Positions 1 to 7,220 are shown, counted from the stretch's first letter. The stretch: DNA of 7,815 nucleotides from Sphingopyxis sp. (GCA_012035435.1 JAAUPH010000103.1:1-7815), one strand, 5' to 3'. Numbers and translations: made by a program. The notes: generated from the letters alone by a model not told the origin.

Positions 1-66
1 GCTTCTGCTGCGCCTGCCGCCGCTGTACCTCCTGCTGCCGCGCCTGCGGCCGCCGCTGCCAATTAA
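1..66 (+). CDS. ctaC: Cytochrome c oxidase subunit II, extreme C-terminus (partial)
   Basis: Frame 1 is open from the left edge and ends at TAA (64-66), giving 21 residues made almost only of Ala and Pro and ending in Asn. Such low-complexity Ala/Pro tails after the CuA domain are common in subunit II of sphingomonads, and subunit II normally sits directly before subunit I. The gap to ctaD is under 15 bases, so the two should be co-transcribed. The CuA ligands and membrane helices lie outside the window, so the assignment rests on position and composition only. Confidence 0.6.
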   Translation, partial: ASAAPAAAVPPAAAPAAAAAN

Positions 67-78
67 GAGGCCATGACA

Positions 79-1761
79 ATGACCGATGTAGCCGCCACCG
101 CGCCATCCAACTTCCACGCCGCCGATGCCCATGGCCATCATGATCATGATGAAAAACCGGGCTTTTTCGTACGCTGGTTCATGTCGACCAACCATAAGGA
201 TATCGGTACGCTCTATCTGATCCTGGCGATTGTTGCCGGGATCGTAGGCGGAATTATTTCCGGCATGATGCGCTGGGAATTGGCCGAGCCAGGCATCCAG
301 TATCTGCCGGGTTGGGCATCGATGCTGGGCGGGGCAGAGACCGACACTGCGGGCAAGCATTTGTGGAACGTGCTGATCACGGCCCACGGACTGATCATGG
401 TGTTCTTCATGGTCATGCCCGCGCTGATTGGTGGGTTCGGTAACTGGTTCGTGCCGCTGATGATCGGCGCGCCGGACATGGCGTTCCCGCGCATGAACAA
501 TGTCAGCTTCTGGTTGACGGCAGTCGCTTTCATGATGCTGGTGGGGTCGAGTTTCGTTCCCGGCGGTGCAGGCGGCAATGGCGCGGGGACAGGCTGGACC
601 GTTTACGCGCCGCTGTCGACCAGTGGGTCGCCGGGGCCGGCAGTCGATATGGCGATTTTCTCGCTCCATCTGGCGGGCGCTGGGTCAATTTTGGGCGCGG
701 TGAATTTCATCACGACCATTTTCAACATGCGCGCACCGGGCATGACGCTGCACAAGATGCCGCTGTTCGTGTGGTCGGTGCTTGTCACCGCCTTCCTGCT
801 GTTGCTGGCGTTGCCGGTCCTCGCCGCCGCAATCACGATGTTGCTGACCGACCGCAATTTCGGCACGACCTTCTTTGATGCAGCGGGCGGCGGCGATCCG
901 GTGCTGTATCAGCATCTCTTCTGGTTCTTCGGCCACCCCGAAGTCTATATCATGATCTTGCCGGGCTTTGGCCTGATCAGCCAGATCGTCTCGACCTTCA
1001 GCCGCAAGCCGGTGTTCGGATATCTCGGTATGGCCTATGCCATGGTCGCGATTGGCGTGGTCGGCTTTGTCGTGTGGGCGCACCATATGTTCACGGTGGG
1101 GATGAGCGTGAACCTGAAAATGTATTTCACCGCCGCGACGATGGTCATCGCCGTGCCGACGGGGATCAAGATTTTCAGCTGGATCGCCACCATGTGGGGC
1201 GGTTCGCTGAGCTTTAAGACGCCGATGGTGTGGGCGCTGGGGTTCATCTTCATGTTTACCGTCGGCGGTGTGACCGGCGTTGTGCTCGCCAATGGCGGGA
1301 TCGATACCAATTTGCACGACACTTATTACGTCGTGGCGCATTTCCACTATGTGTTGTCGCTGGGTGCGGTCTTCTCACTGTTCGCTGGCTTTTATTACTG
1401 GTTCCCGAAAATGTCGGGGCGGATGTACAGCGAAGCGCTGGGGCAGCTCCACTTCTGGACCTTCTTCATCGGCGTAAACGTGCTGTTCTTCCCGATGCAT
1501 TTCCTGGGTCAGCAGGGCATGCCGCGTCGCTATCCTGACTATCCGGAGGCCTTTGCCTATTGGAACAAGATCGCGACCGAATATGGCTATACGCTGATGG
1601 CCGTGGGCGTGCTGATCTTCTTCGTGAACATCGCTTATGCCTTTATCGCTGGTCGCAAGGCTGCCGATAATCCGTGGGGTGAAGGCGCAACGACGCTGGA
1701 ATGGACGCTGTCCAGCCCGCCGCCGTTCCACCAGTTCAACACCCTGCCCAAGATTGCTTGA
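79..1761 (+). CDS. ctaD: Cytochrome c oxidase subunit I, aa3 type
   Basis: Catalytic subunit of the proton-pumping aa3 terminal oxidase in the inner membrane. It holds heme a and the heme a3-CuB centre where O2 is reduced. Counting from the first ATG (73), visible ligands are His105 and His425 (heme a), His423 (heme a3), and His288, His337 and His338 (CuB), with Tyr292 as the cross-linked tyrosine. GHPEV contains Glu290, which marks an A1-type oxidase; Asp135 lies at the D-channel entrance and Lys366 in the K channel. About 560 residues is normal, with ~12 hydrophobic helices. The N-terminus carries a His-rich patch (HGHHDHD, residues 21-27). ATGs lie at 73 and 79. GAGG at 67-70 is only 2 bases from the first but 8 from the second, so 79 is preferred. 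The gene ends with tandem stops TGA TAA. Confidence 0.98.
   Translation: MTDVAATAPSNFHAADAHGHHDHDEKPGFFVRWFMSTNHKDIGTLYLILAIVAGIVGGIISGMMRWELAEPGIQYLPGWASMLGGAETDTAGKHLWNVLITAHGLIMVFFMVMPALIGGFGNWFVPLMIGAPDMAFPRMNNVSFWLTAVAFMMLVGSSFVPGGAGGNGAGTGWTVYAPLSTSGSPGPAVDMAIFSLHLAGAGSILGAVNFITTIFNMRAPGMTLHKMPLFVWSVLVTAFLLLLALPVLAAAITMLLTDRNFGTTFFDAAGGGDPVLYQHLFWFFGHPEVYIMILPGFGLISQIVSTFSRKPVFGYLGMAYAMVAIGVVGFVVWAHHMFTVGMSVNLKMYFTAATMVIAVPTGIKIFSWIATMWGGSLSFKTPMVWALGFIFMFTVGGVTGVVLANGGIDTNLHDTYYVVAHFHYVLSLGAVFSLFAGFYYWFPKMSGRMYSEALGQLHFWTFFIGVNVLFFPMHFLGQQGMPRRYPDYPEAFAYWNKIATEYGYTLMAVGVLIFFVNIAYAFIAGRKAADNPWGEGATTLEWTLSSPPPFHQFNTLPKIA
137..150. repeat. 14-bp perfect palindrome inside ctaD
   Basis: ATCATGATCATGAT reads the same on both strands. 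It lies in the codons of the His/Asp-rich N-terminal patch of subunit I, so the amino-acid composition explains it. There is no sign of an operator function. Confidence 0.4.
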
Positions 1762-1774
1762 TAATCGCTTTAGC

Positions 1775-1803
1775 CCCCGCCCGGTGATGATTGCCGGGCG
1801 GGG
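1775..1803 (+). promoter_or_regulatory. GC-rich hairpin between ctaD and ctaB
   Basis: CCCCGCCCGG (1775-1784) pairs perfectly with CCGGGCGGGG (1794-1803), giving a 10-bp stem with a 9-base loop. It starts 13 bases after the ctaD stop. No T run follows, so it is not a classic intrinsic terminator. It may instead protect the 3' end of the ctaCD message or partly attenuate transcription into ctaB. The structure is seen in the sequence; the role is inferred. Confidence 0.5.
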
Positions 1804-1821
1804 CGAAGTGTTGGAATTGCC

Positions 1822-2736
1822 ATGGCGCATAGCCTGACCTCTCCTATAACCCCGGCGATGCCGGCGGATTGGCGCGACTTGTTCGCGCTGACCAAGCCGC
1901 GCGTCATGTCGCTGGTGGTGTTCACTGCGCTATGCGGGCTGCTGGCAGCGCCCGGAGCGGTTGACCCGGTGCTGGGCTTTGCCTCGGTGCTGGCGATTGC
2001 GCTCGGGGCGGGGGCATCGGGCGCGCTCAACCAATGGTATGAGGCCGATATCGATGCGGTGATGAAGCGGACGGCCAAGCGCCCGCTGCCCGCAGGGCGG
2101 ATGGAGCGGCAGACCGCGCTGCATTTTGGCGTCGGTCTTGCGGCCTTCTCGCTGCTGCTGATGTATATGGCGAGCAATTGGCTGGCGACGGCCATTCTCG
2201 CCATTGCCATATTGTTCTACATATTGGTCTACACCGCGTGGCTAAAGCCGCGTACGCCGCAGAATATTGTCATCGGTGGTGCTGCCGGGGCTTTCCCGCC
2301 ACTGATCGGCTGGGTTGCGGTGACGGGTGAACTGGCGACATTGCCGGCGCTGCTGTTTCTGCTAATCTTTTTGTGGACGCCGCCGCATTTCTGGGCGCTC
2401 GCGCTATTCATGAAGAGCGATTATGCCAAGGCGGGCATCCCGATGCTGCCGGTGGTGGCGGGCGAACGCACGACGCGGCGGCAGATTATCCTTTATTCGT
2501 TGATCATGACGGCGGGGGCGGTGGCGCCTTGGCCGCTCGGCCTGACCGGAGCGGTTTATGGCGTGACGGCCGCCGTGTTGAGTGCGCTATTCTGCCTTCT
2601 CGCGGTCGATGTGGCGCGACGCACAACGCAGGCCGACGATAAGATGATGCCCGAGAAGCGGCTGTTCACCTTCTCGCTCTTTTATCTGTTCATCCTGTTC
2701 GCTGCGGTCGTGATCGACCGGTGGGTGCTGGCATGA
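1822..2736 (+). CDS. ctaB: Protoheme IX farnesyltransferase (heme o synthase)
   Basis: UbiA-family inner-membrane prenyltransferase that adds a farnesyl group to heme b to make heme o, the precursor of heme a in the oxidase encoded here. The 304-residue length is typical. The first polyprenyl-diphosphate/Mg2+ site is Asn70, Glu74 and Asp78 in NQWYEADID, followed by the [10 protein letters not shown] segment (81-90). Family blocks [12 protein letters not shown] (137-148), TPPHFWAL (186-193) and a C-terminal DDKMMPEKR (272-280) are present, with several hydrophobic helices between them. Heme o synthases usually start [12 protein letters not shown], seen at 24-35. A GGAA at 1813-1816 is a plausible ribosome site for ATG 1822. 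The stop overlaps the next start as ATGA, suggesting translational coupling. Confidence 0.97.
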   Translation: MAHSLTSPITPAMPADWRDLFALTKPRVMSLVVFTALCGLLAAPGAVDPVLGFASVLAIALGAGASGALNQWYEADIDAVMKRTAKRPLPAGRMERQTALHFGVGLAAFSLLLMYMASNWLATAILAIAILFYILVYTAWLKPRTPQNIVIGGAAGAFPPLIGWVAVTGELATLPALLFLLIFLWTPPHFWALALFMKSDYAKAGIPMLPVVAGERTTRRQIILYSLIMTAGAVAPWPLGLTGAVYGVTAAVLSALFCLLAVDVARRTTQADDKMMPEKRLFTFSLFYLFILFAAVVIDRWVLA

Positions 2737-2870
2737 GCGAAGAGCCGTTCGACGAGGCAGCATATCGCGCCCAGCAGCGCCGCAATGCCAATGTGACGGC
2801 GCTGGTGCTGGGCGGCTGCGCGGTGCTGTTCTTCTTTATTACTATCGCGAAGCTGGGGCTGGCGACGTGA
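2733..2870 (+). CDS. Small single-helix membrane protein between ctaB and ctaG (CoxF-like)
   Basis: A 45-residue frame starts at ATG 2733 and ends at TGA 2868-2870. It overlaps ctaB by 4 bases (ATGA) and the ctaG GTG start by 4 bases (GTGA). Residues 1-19 are charged and polar ([18 protein letters not shown]), followed by one hydrophobic segment (about 21-43, with LFFFITIAK), so a cytoplasmic N-terminus and one transmembrane helix are predicted. Alphaproteobacteria often carry a short membrane peptide here, annotated CoxF or hypothetical and thought to help oxidase assembly. The coupled overlaps on both sides argue it is really translated. Function is inferred from position only, and gene callers may miss it because it is so short. 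Confidence 0.8.
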   Translation: MSEEPFDEAAYRAQQRRNANVTALVLGGCAVLFFFITIAKLGLAT

Positions 2871-3433
2871 TTGCGGCGGTTCGCGAAAGCGCGAAGCGGC
2901 GCACGGCCATGATGGCCTTTGGCTTGGCGGCCTTCATGGTCGGGCTCGGCTATGCCGCCGTGCCGCTGTATGATCTGTTCTGCCGGGTGACCGGCTTTGG
3001 CGGGACGACCATGCGCGTCGATGAGGCCGCGCTTGCGAACCCGCCCAAGGTGCTGGCACAAAGCATTTCGGTGCGGTTTGACAGCAATGTTGACAAGGAT
3101 TTGCCATGGCATTTCAAGCCGGAGCGCCCGCGCGACCGGCTGAGCATCGGCGCGCGCGATATGGCCGTTTTCATTGCGCGCAATGATTCGCCGGTGCCCG
3201 TGCGCGGCGCGGCGAGCTTCAATGTGACACCCGTCGCGGCGGGCAAATATTTCATGAAAATCCAGTGCTTTTGCTTCACCGAACAGTTGCTGGAGCCGGG
3301 TCAGCAAATGCGCATGCCCGTCCTTTTCTACGTTGATCCGGCGATCAAGGACGATCCGAGCGCGCGCGATATCGAAGAAATTACGCTGAGTTACACCTTC
3401 CACCGGGTGGACGAGGCGAAGACGGCGAGTTAA
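2867..3433 (+). CDS. ctaG: Cytochrome c oxidase assembly protein CtaG (Cox11), CuB copper chaperone
   Basis: Cox11-family protein that delivers copper to the CuB site of subunit I on the periplasmic side. The 188 residues show a short cytoplasmic N-terminus, one membrane helix (about 15-34), YDLFCRVTGFGG with the conserved Cys39, and a periplasmic domain with the copper motif CFCF (Cys134, Cys136) and the PVLFYVD block (151-157). Length and motif order are normal for the family. The start is GTG at 2867, overlapping the small upstream ORF; the next in-frame ATGs (residues 15 and 16) would remove the leader before the helix. Translational coupling to the small ORF is likely. After the gene there is an 81-base gap before coxIII. 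Confidence 0.97.
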   Translation: MIAAVRESAKRRTAMMAFGLAAFMVGLGYAAVPLYDLFCRVTGFGGTTMRVDEAALANPPKVLAQSISVRFDSNVDKDLPWHFKPERPRDRLSIGARDMAVFIARNDSPVPVRGAASFNVTPVAAGKYFMKIQCFCFTEQLLEPGQQMRMPVLFYVDPAIKDDPSARDIEEITLSYTFHRVDEAKTAS

Positions 3434-3514
3434 GGCTCGTCATAGATTCTAAGGCAAATTGGACTTCCAGCGGGGGGATGGACGCCGCCGGGTCCGTAAA
3501 GTGGGAAGCAAGAC

Positions 3515-4383
3515 ATGGCCGGCGCCAAACAGCATGACTATCATCTGGTAAATCCCAGCGTCTGGCCGCTGATCGGCTCGTTTTCGGCGCTGACATTCTT
3601 CTTTGGCCTCGTCATGTTCATGAATGACGATTTCTTTGGCCCCAATGGCAAATGGGTCATGGGCCTGGGCCTCGCGGGCCTAATTGCTACTTTCTATTGC
3701 TGGTGGGCCGACGTGGTGAAGGAAGCCCATGCAGGCGACCATACCCCGGTGGTGCAGCTGCACCTGCGCTATGGCATGATCCTGTTCATCGCGTCCGAAG
3801 TGATGTTCTTCGTCGGCTGGTTCTGGGCCTGGTTCGACTATTCGCTGTTCCCGGAACCGATTGTCTATGCCGAGGGCGTCGTGGAAACGCTGTTCGGGCA
3901 GGAAGGGGCTGCGCTCGCGGCGCAGTGGCCACCCAAGGGCATCGAGGTGCTCGATGCCTTTTCGCTGCCGCTGCTCAACACGCTGATCCTGCTCTGTTCG
4001 GGCACGTCGATCACCTGGGCGCACCATGCGCTGATCAATGGCGACCGCGAAGGGTTGAAAAAGGCCTGTGGTTGACGATCGGCCTGGGCGTGCTGTTCTC
4101 GGCCATTCAGGCGTATGAATATAGCATCGCTCCTTTCTCGTTCGGCCAGTCCAACTATAGCTCGGCCTTTTATATGGCGACCGGGTTCCACGGTTTCCAC
4201 GTGCTGGTGGGGACGATTTTCCTGATCGTCTGCTTGGTCCGGGCGTATAAGGGCCACTTCACCCCGCGCCAGCATTTCGGCTTTGAAGCGGCGGCCTGGT
4301 ATTGGCACTTTGTCGACGTGGTGTGGCTGTTCCTGTTCATCGTCATCTATGTGTGGGGCGGCTGGGGCGCGCCGGTTCATTGA
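3515..4383 (+). CDS. ctaE: Cytochrome c oxidase subunit III, interrupted by a one-base frameshift
   Basis: Seven-helix subunit III of the aa3 oxidase, which stabilises subunit I and its proton uptake. The first part (3515 to about 4062) reads [33 protein letters not shown] (94-106, with conserved Glu95) and [19 protein letters not shown]. Read straight on, it ends KKACG-stop at 4075. One frame over, the protein continues [31 protein letters not shown] and [12 protein letters not shown] to TGA 4381-4383. Adding one base at the A5-G2 run (4058-4064) restores LKKGLW and a 289-residue protein of normal length. Both halves look fully conserved, so a sequencing or assembly deletion is more likely than a true pseudogene. 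GGGAAG at 3503-3508 is the likely ribosome site. The stop overlaps the next start (TGATG). Confidence 0.95.
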
Positions 4384-4781
4384 TGACTGAAGTCAGCTCC
4401 GAAATTACCGGGCGGCCGCCTCTTTGGCGTGCCGCCCTTTTCGGTCTTTGCCCGCGGTGCGATGCGCCGACGCTGTTTGACGGGCCCATCCAGTTTGCAG
4501 CAAAGTGCGGTGGCTGCGGGCAGGATTATTCGGCCAATAATGTCGGCGACGGCCCGGCGGCGTTCCTGACCATGATCATCAGCGCGGTGGTTATCGCGTT
4601 GGCAATGACCCTGGAGTTTGCGGTCTATCCGCCCTTTTGGGTGCATGTGATCCTGTGGGTACCCTTTACGGTCGCGGCTGTGATCGGCGGCCTGCGAATG
4701 GCCAAGGGGCTGTTGTTCCATGCCGAAGTTCGCCGCAGCGCGGGCGAAGGCGTGCTGGCGGAGGACCAGAGCGATGATTGA
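4383..4781 (+). CDS. DUF983 family membrane protein with two CxxC pairs
   Basis: A 132-residue protein starts at ATG 4383, overlapping the coxIII stop by one base. The N-terminal part holds two CxxC pairs, CPRC (Cys23, Cys26) and CGGC (Cys42, Cys45), typical of the DUF983/COG5349 family and suggesting a small zinc-ribbon-like metal site. Two hydrophobic segments follow (about 59-80 and 83-103), then a short charged tail. Proteins of this family sit regularly between coxIII and SURF1 in alphaproteobacteria, so a role in oxidase assembly or copper/heme handling is often assumed. No biochemical function is established that I know of. Its end overlaps SURF1 by 8 bases. An earlier in-frame ATG at 4302 lies inside coxIII and is not used here. 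Confidence 0.93.
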   Translation: MTEVSSEITGRPPLWRAALFGLCPRCDAPTLFDGPIQFAAKCGGCGQDYSANNVGDGPAAFLTMIISAVVIALAMTLEFAVYPPFWVHVILWVPFTVAAVIGGLRMAKGLLFHAEVRRSAGEGVLAEDQSDD

Positions 4782-5418
4782 TCCAGCGCCAAAACTGGTG
4801 CGCTGGCCGATCATTCCAACCATTTTGGTCGCCGCCGCGGTCGCGACGATGGTCGCGCTGGGCGTGTGGCAATTGCAGCGCAAGGGCGAGAAAGAAGCGA
4901 TGATTGCGCTGCACCAGCGCAACATTGCGATGTCGTCCGAGGTGATTTTTCCGGAACTGGGCCCCGTCGATGAGGCGCTTTATTTCCGCCGCGCCACCGT
5001 GACCTGCCTTGAACCGATAAGCTTTGCGCCGCGCGCGGGGCAGGATGCCAAGGGTGCGTCAACCTATCGCACCATTGTCGATTGCCGGACGGGTGCCGAG
5101 GGGCCGGGGGTGCAGATCGCGGTTGGCACGCATCCCGATCCGGCACGCAAGGCAGCTTGGAAGGGCGGGACGGCGCAGGGCATTATCGTGCCAGGGCCCG
5201 ACCAGCCAAGCTTGCTCGACCGGTTGACGGGCCGAGCTGTGCCTGCTCGCGCGCTGCTGGTCGCGGATCCGCCGGTGCCGGGATGGGGGGCGAACGCGCG
5301 GCCCGCGCCCGATCAACAGCCGAACAATCATCTGGCCTATGCGGTGCAATGGTTCCTGTTTGCCGCGGCCGCCGCAGCGATTTACACGCTCGCCGTGCGC
5401 AAACGCTTGCGGGGTTAG
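4774..5418 (+). CDS. SURF1 family cytochrome c oxidase assembly protein
   Basis: SURF1/Shy1 proteins help insert heme a into subunit I. The start at 4774 gives 214 residues, slightly short for bacterial SURF1. The usual two-helix layout is visible: an N-terminal helix (about 11-33) ending in the family motif ALGVWQLQRK, a periplasmic domain, and a C-terminal helix (about 188-207) opened by NNHLAYAVQWFLFA, the conserved signature before the second helix. The periplasmic part contains Cys78 and Cys104, which could pair; that is inference. An in-frame ATG at 4720 would add 18 residues lying inside DUF983 and placing Arg-rich sequence before the helix, so 4774 is preferred. It completes the oxidase-assembly block before thrC. 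Confidence 0.94.
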   Translation: MIDPAPKLVRWPIIPTILVAAAVATMVALGVWQLQRKGEKEAMIALHQRNIAMSSEVIFPELGPVDEALYFRRATVTCLEPISFAPRAGQDAKGASTYRTIVDCRTGAEGPGVQIAVGTHPDPARKAAWKGGTAQGIIVPGPDQPSLLDRLTGRAVPARALLVADPPVPGWGANARPAPDQQPNNHLAYAVQWFLFAAAAAAIYTLAVRKRLRG

Positions 5419-5438
5419 GGGCGCGAGGTTAGGCGGTT

Positions 5439-5460
5439 CCCCATTGTCGGATAAATGGGG
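5439..5460 (+). promoter_or_regulatory. Small hairpin that could mask the thrC ribosome site
   Basis: CCCCATT (5439-5445) is complementary to AATGGGG (5454-5460), a 7-bp stem with an 8-base loop. The GGGG of the 3' arm is the only Shine-Dalgarno-like sequence before the thrC ATG (5466) and lies 5 bases from it, so folding would hide it. There is no T run, so termination is unlikely. Regulation is a guess; the pairing could be chance. Confidence 0.35.
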
Positions 5461-5465
5461 CCAGC

Positions 5466-6419
5466 ATGGACTATATCAGCACCCGGGGCAGCGCACCTGC
5501 GCTGGATTTTCGCGGCGTCACGCTCGCGGGACTGGCGAGCGACGGCGGGCTCTATGTCCCGCGCGCCTGGCCGCAGTTTAGCGCGGAGGATCTCGCCGCG
5601 CTTGCAGGGCTTGACTATACGGAAACCGCTGTGCGCGTCATGGCGCCGTTCGTTGCGGGCAGCCTCAGCGAAGATGAGCTGCGCGTGCTGTGTAAGGCCG
5701 CTTATGCCAGTTTTGCGCATGACGCGATCACTCCGCTGGTGCAGCTGGATGGTCGGCACTGGCTGCTGGAGTTGTTCCACGGGCCGACGCTGGCGTTCAA
5801 AGATGTCGCGCTGCAGTTGCTGGGCCAGTTGTTCGAGCGTTTCCTGAGCGGCGGCACGACCGAGCTGACTATCGTTGGCGCGACTAGCGGCGACACTGGA
5901 TCGGCGGCGATCGAGGCGGTCGCGGGGCGCGAGCATATCCGCATTTTCATGCTCCACCCCGACGGGCGGGTCAGCGATGTGCAGCGGCGACAGATGACAA
6001 CAATTCTGGCTCCGAACGTCCACAATATCGCGGTCGACGGCAGTTTCGATGATGCGCAGGCGATGGTGAAGCGCATGTTCGGTGATGCCGAAGTCACCGG
6101 GGCATGCACGCTGTCGGCGGTGAACAGCATCAATTGGGCGCGGCTAATGGCGCAGATCGTCTATTATTTCTATGCCGCCGTCCGGCTGGGCGCACCGGGG
6201 CGCAGCATCGCGTTCAGCGTGCCGACGGGCAATTTTGGCGATGTGTTCGCGGGCTATGCCGCGGCGAGGATGGGGCTGCCGGTGGCGAAGCTGGTGGTGG
6301 CGACCAACGTCAACGACATCCTCCACCGCGCGCTGACGAGCGGCGATTATAGCGCGGGGAGCGTGACGCCGACCGCGACGCCGAGCATGGCTACCGGCAG
6401 CACCAAGACGATCAACTGA
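5466..6419 (+). CDS. thrC: Threonine synthase, C-terminus lost at a junction near 6390
   Basis: PLP enzyme converting O-phospho-L-homoserine to threonine. The start is typical (MDYISTRG, ASDGGLYVPRAWP). Visible motifs are GPTLAFKD with the PLP-binding Lys112, the phosphate-binding GATSGDTGSAA (138-148), and VPTGNFGDV (252-260). The match runs through TPTATPSM at residue 308 (codon 6387-6389). The family normally continues there with DIQVSSNFERLL and another ~150 residues. Here it reads ATGSTKTIN then TGA (6417-6419). The gene is therefore truncated at a breakpoint near 6390, and the last nine codons come from other DNA. A complete copy would be ~460 residues. thrC after SURF1 is a common sphingomonad order. 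The product as written would lack the end of its catalytic domain. Confidence 0.93.
   Translation: MDYISTRGSAPALDFRGVTLAGLASDGGLYVPRAWPQFSAEDLAALAGLDYTETAVRVMAPFVAGSLSEDELRVLCKAAYASFAHDAITPLVQLDGRHWLLELFHGPTLAFKDVALQLLGQLFERFLSGGTTELTIVGATSGDTGSAAIEAVAGREHIRIFMLHPDGRVSDVQRRQMTTILAPNVHNIAVDGSFDDAQAMVKRMFGDAEVTGACTLSAVNSINWARLMAQIVYYFYAAVRLGAPGRSIAFSVPTGNFGDVFAGYAAARMGLPVAKLVVATNVNDILHRALTSGDYSAGSVTPTATPSMATGSTKTIN
6387..6392. other. Breakpoint between the sphingomonad locus and unrelated sequence
   Basis: The thrC protein match stops abruptly after codon 6387-6389. Everything to the right is made of partial genes unrelated to the neighbourhood expected after thrC (typically an M16 peptidase). 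No terminal inverted repeat, target duplication, integrase or tRNA is seen, so a mobile-element boundary is not supported. A chimeric join is the simplest reading. Confidence 0.75.
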
Positions 6420-6443
6420 CTTCGCTTCATGGCTCGCTCCTCG

Positions 6444-6668
6444 TCACTCTCTCGGCCGCTTGTAGAGATCGCCGTACAGCAGCTGCTCCGTGAACGGCAC
6501 GCACTTGAACTCCATCAATTGCTGCTGTGGCTTCGGGTTTCGTACGAGGCGAAAGCGCATCGTCCACGGCCGAGAAAACGTTTGCGGGTCCTCGAGCGTC
6601 GCCGAGTACTCGATGGCGTCCGGGCCGGCGACGACCGGCAGTCGCGCGAGTGTCCTCCGGGGTCTCGA
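6444..6668 (-). CDS. C-terminal fragment of an uncharacterised protein
   Basis: Reading the - strand from 6668 to TGA at 6446-6444 gives a coherent end of a protein: AGPDAIEYSATLEDPQTF, then RPWTMRFRLVRNPK, then LMEFKCVPFTEQLLYGDLYK. The pattern 'ATxEDPxxFxRPWTM...EFKCVxFxEELLYG' resembles, from memory, the C-termini of hypothetical proteins common in acidobacterial and soil metagenomes; no function is known to me. The last ~65 residues look genuine. The frame is closed by a stop at 6669-6671, and the match probably begins only near 6640. No start or N-terminus is present, so it is a fragment. It has no relation to the oxidase locus. Confidence 0.5.
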   Translation of the reverse strand, partial: SRPRRTLARLPVVAGPDAIEYSATLEDPQTFSRPWTMRFRLVRNPKPQQQLMEFKCVPFTEQLLYGDLYKRPRE

Positions 6669-6693
6669 TCAGTGCCGGGACACGGACGGCGTG

Positions 6694-6753
6694 CCCGCGC
6701 AGGGTGCAGGTGACCCCGTACTCGTTCTCCATGCCGAAGATCCGGCGCTCCAT
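6694..6753 (-). CDS. pafA: N-terminal fragment of proteasome accessory factor A (Pup ligase)
   Basis: From ATG 6753 the - strand encodes MERRIFGMENEYGVTCT followed by LRG, essentially the hallmark start of PafA, the actinobacterial ligase that attaches Pup to lysines. It includes the Glu9-x-Glu11 pair of the glutamine-synthetase-like ATP/Mg site. After residue ~20 the expected RRLSPDEVARYLFRR block is absent; the frame stays open to 6427 but the sequence no longer resembles PafA. So only about 20 codons of a ~450-codon gene are present. The Pup system belongs to Actinobacteria and a few other phyla, not sphingomonads, so this is foreign to the first part of the window. Dop is a relative but usually starts differently. 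Confidence 0.6.
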
Positions 6754-6759
6754 GGCGGC

Positions 6760-6765
6760 ACCCTA
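6760..6765 (-). promoter_or_regulatory. Actinobacterial-type -10 box (TAGGGT) for the pafA fragment
   Basis: TAGGGT on the - strand ends 6 bases before the pafA ATG. Actinobacterial -10 boxes often read TAnnnT, and a box this close to the start fits a leaderless transcript. No clear -35 and no ribosome site are seen. The box supports an actinobacterial origin of this piece. Confidence 0.35.
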
Positions 6766-6826
6766 GCGACTTCTGCCAGGCACGCATCGGTCATCGCCCA
6801 GAGACGACCTGCGGACGGCTGACAGA

Positions 6827-7036
6827 TCAGCGTCGCGAGCTGAAGCGGATCGGCGAGCCGGCGGGTAGCTGTGCCATCGCGCCGAGATCGTCGGGGTCGT
6901 CGACGAACGTGGCGCCGATCGAGGGGTCGAGCGCTTTTTTCAGGGCTGGCGACTTGCGCCTTCGGGCCTTCGGATATACACCGGCTCCGGTGGGATGGGC
7001 AGGCTCGTGATCGTGGCCTTGAACTGGGCCCGGGTC
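6827..7036 (-). pseudogene. Frameshifted C-terminal fragment of an unknown protein
   Basis: Two overlapping - strand frames look like halves of one protein end. The first (about 7036 to 6940) reads TRAQFKATITSLPIPPEPV then YIRRPEGASRQP and stops at 6942-6940. The second reads LKKALDPSIGATFVDDP then DDLGAMAQLPAGSPIRF and stops at 6829-6827. They meet at CCCTGAAAAAAGC, where a one-base change in the C or A run would join them. Both use mostly G or C at third positions. I do not recognise the family and see no catalytic motif. The upstream limit near 7036 is a guess; beyond it the frame loses its character. It could also be two unrelated pieces. Confidence 0.35.
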
Positions 7037-7055
7037 GCCGGCCAGCTCCGCCGGC

Positions 7056-7220
7056 ATGGCGATGACGCTTTTCTGGATGCCGACCTGCGTGGTACGCGTC
7101 TGGCCGATGACCTTGCCGGGGGTGGCGGTGGGGGCGTTCCTGCTCTTTCCTGGGGAGCGGGCGGTGGTGCGTTCGGCGCGGTACATGGCGGGGTTCGCGA
7201 TGGTGCTCGTCGGCGGCGCG
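7056..7220 (+). other. Possible fragment of a membrane protein
   Basis: The + frame from ATG 7056 gives hydrophobic sequence, MTLPGVAVGAFLLF and ARYMAGFAMVLVGGATVA, with G or C at nearly all third positions. Two short membrane segments are possible. The opposite strand is also open here but gives polar, repetitive sequence typical of an antisense shadow. There is no family match I can name, and the end is lost where the kelch-like piece begins. Low confidence. Confidence 0.2.

Noticed and set aside
1..60. GCC/GCT-rich stretch at the left edge as a simple repeat
   Set aside because: It reads in frame as the Ala/Pro tail of subunit II and is explained by coding.
685..1347. Long open frame on the - strand (220 codons) opposite ctaD
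   Set aside because: It is rich in His, Arg and Gln with no domain, and lies opposite a certain gene; high GC produces such antisense shadows.
2690..3403. 237-codon open frame on the - strand opposite ctaG
   Set aside because: It covers the small ORF and ctaG, both well supported on the + strand, and has no recognisable motif.
3434..3514. Promoter or terminator in the gap before coxIII
   Set aside because: TTGGAC near 3458 lacks a matching -10 at proper distance, and no stem followed by a T run is present; only a ribosome site is supportable.
3652..4383. A separate 243-residue gene on the + strand overlapping coxIII
   Set aside because: Only its second half (after ~4064) is subunit III; the first half is an out-of-frame reading of the same gene. 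It is one frameshifted coxIII, not two genes.
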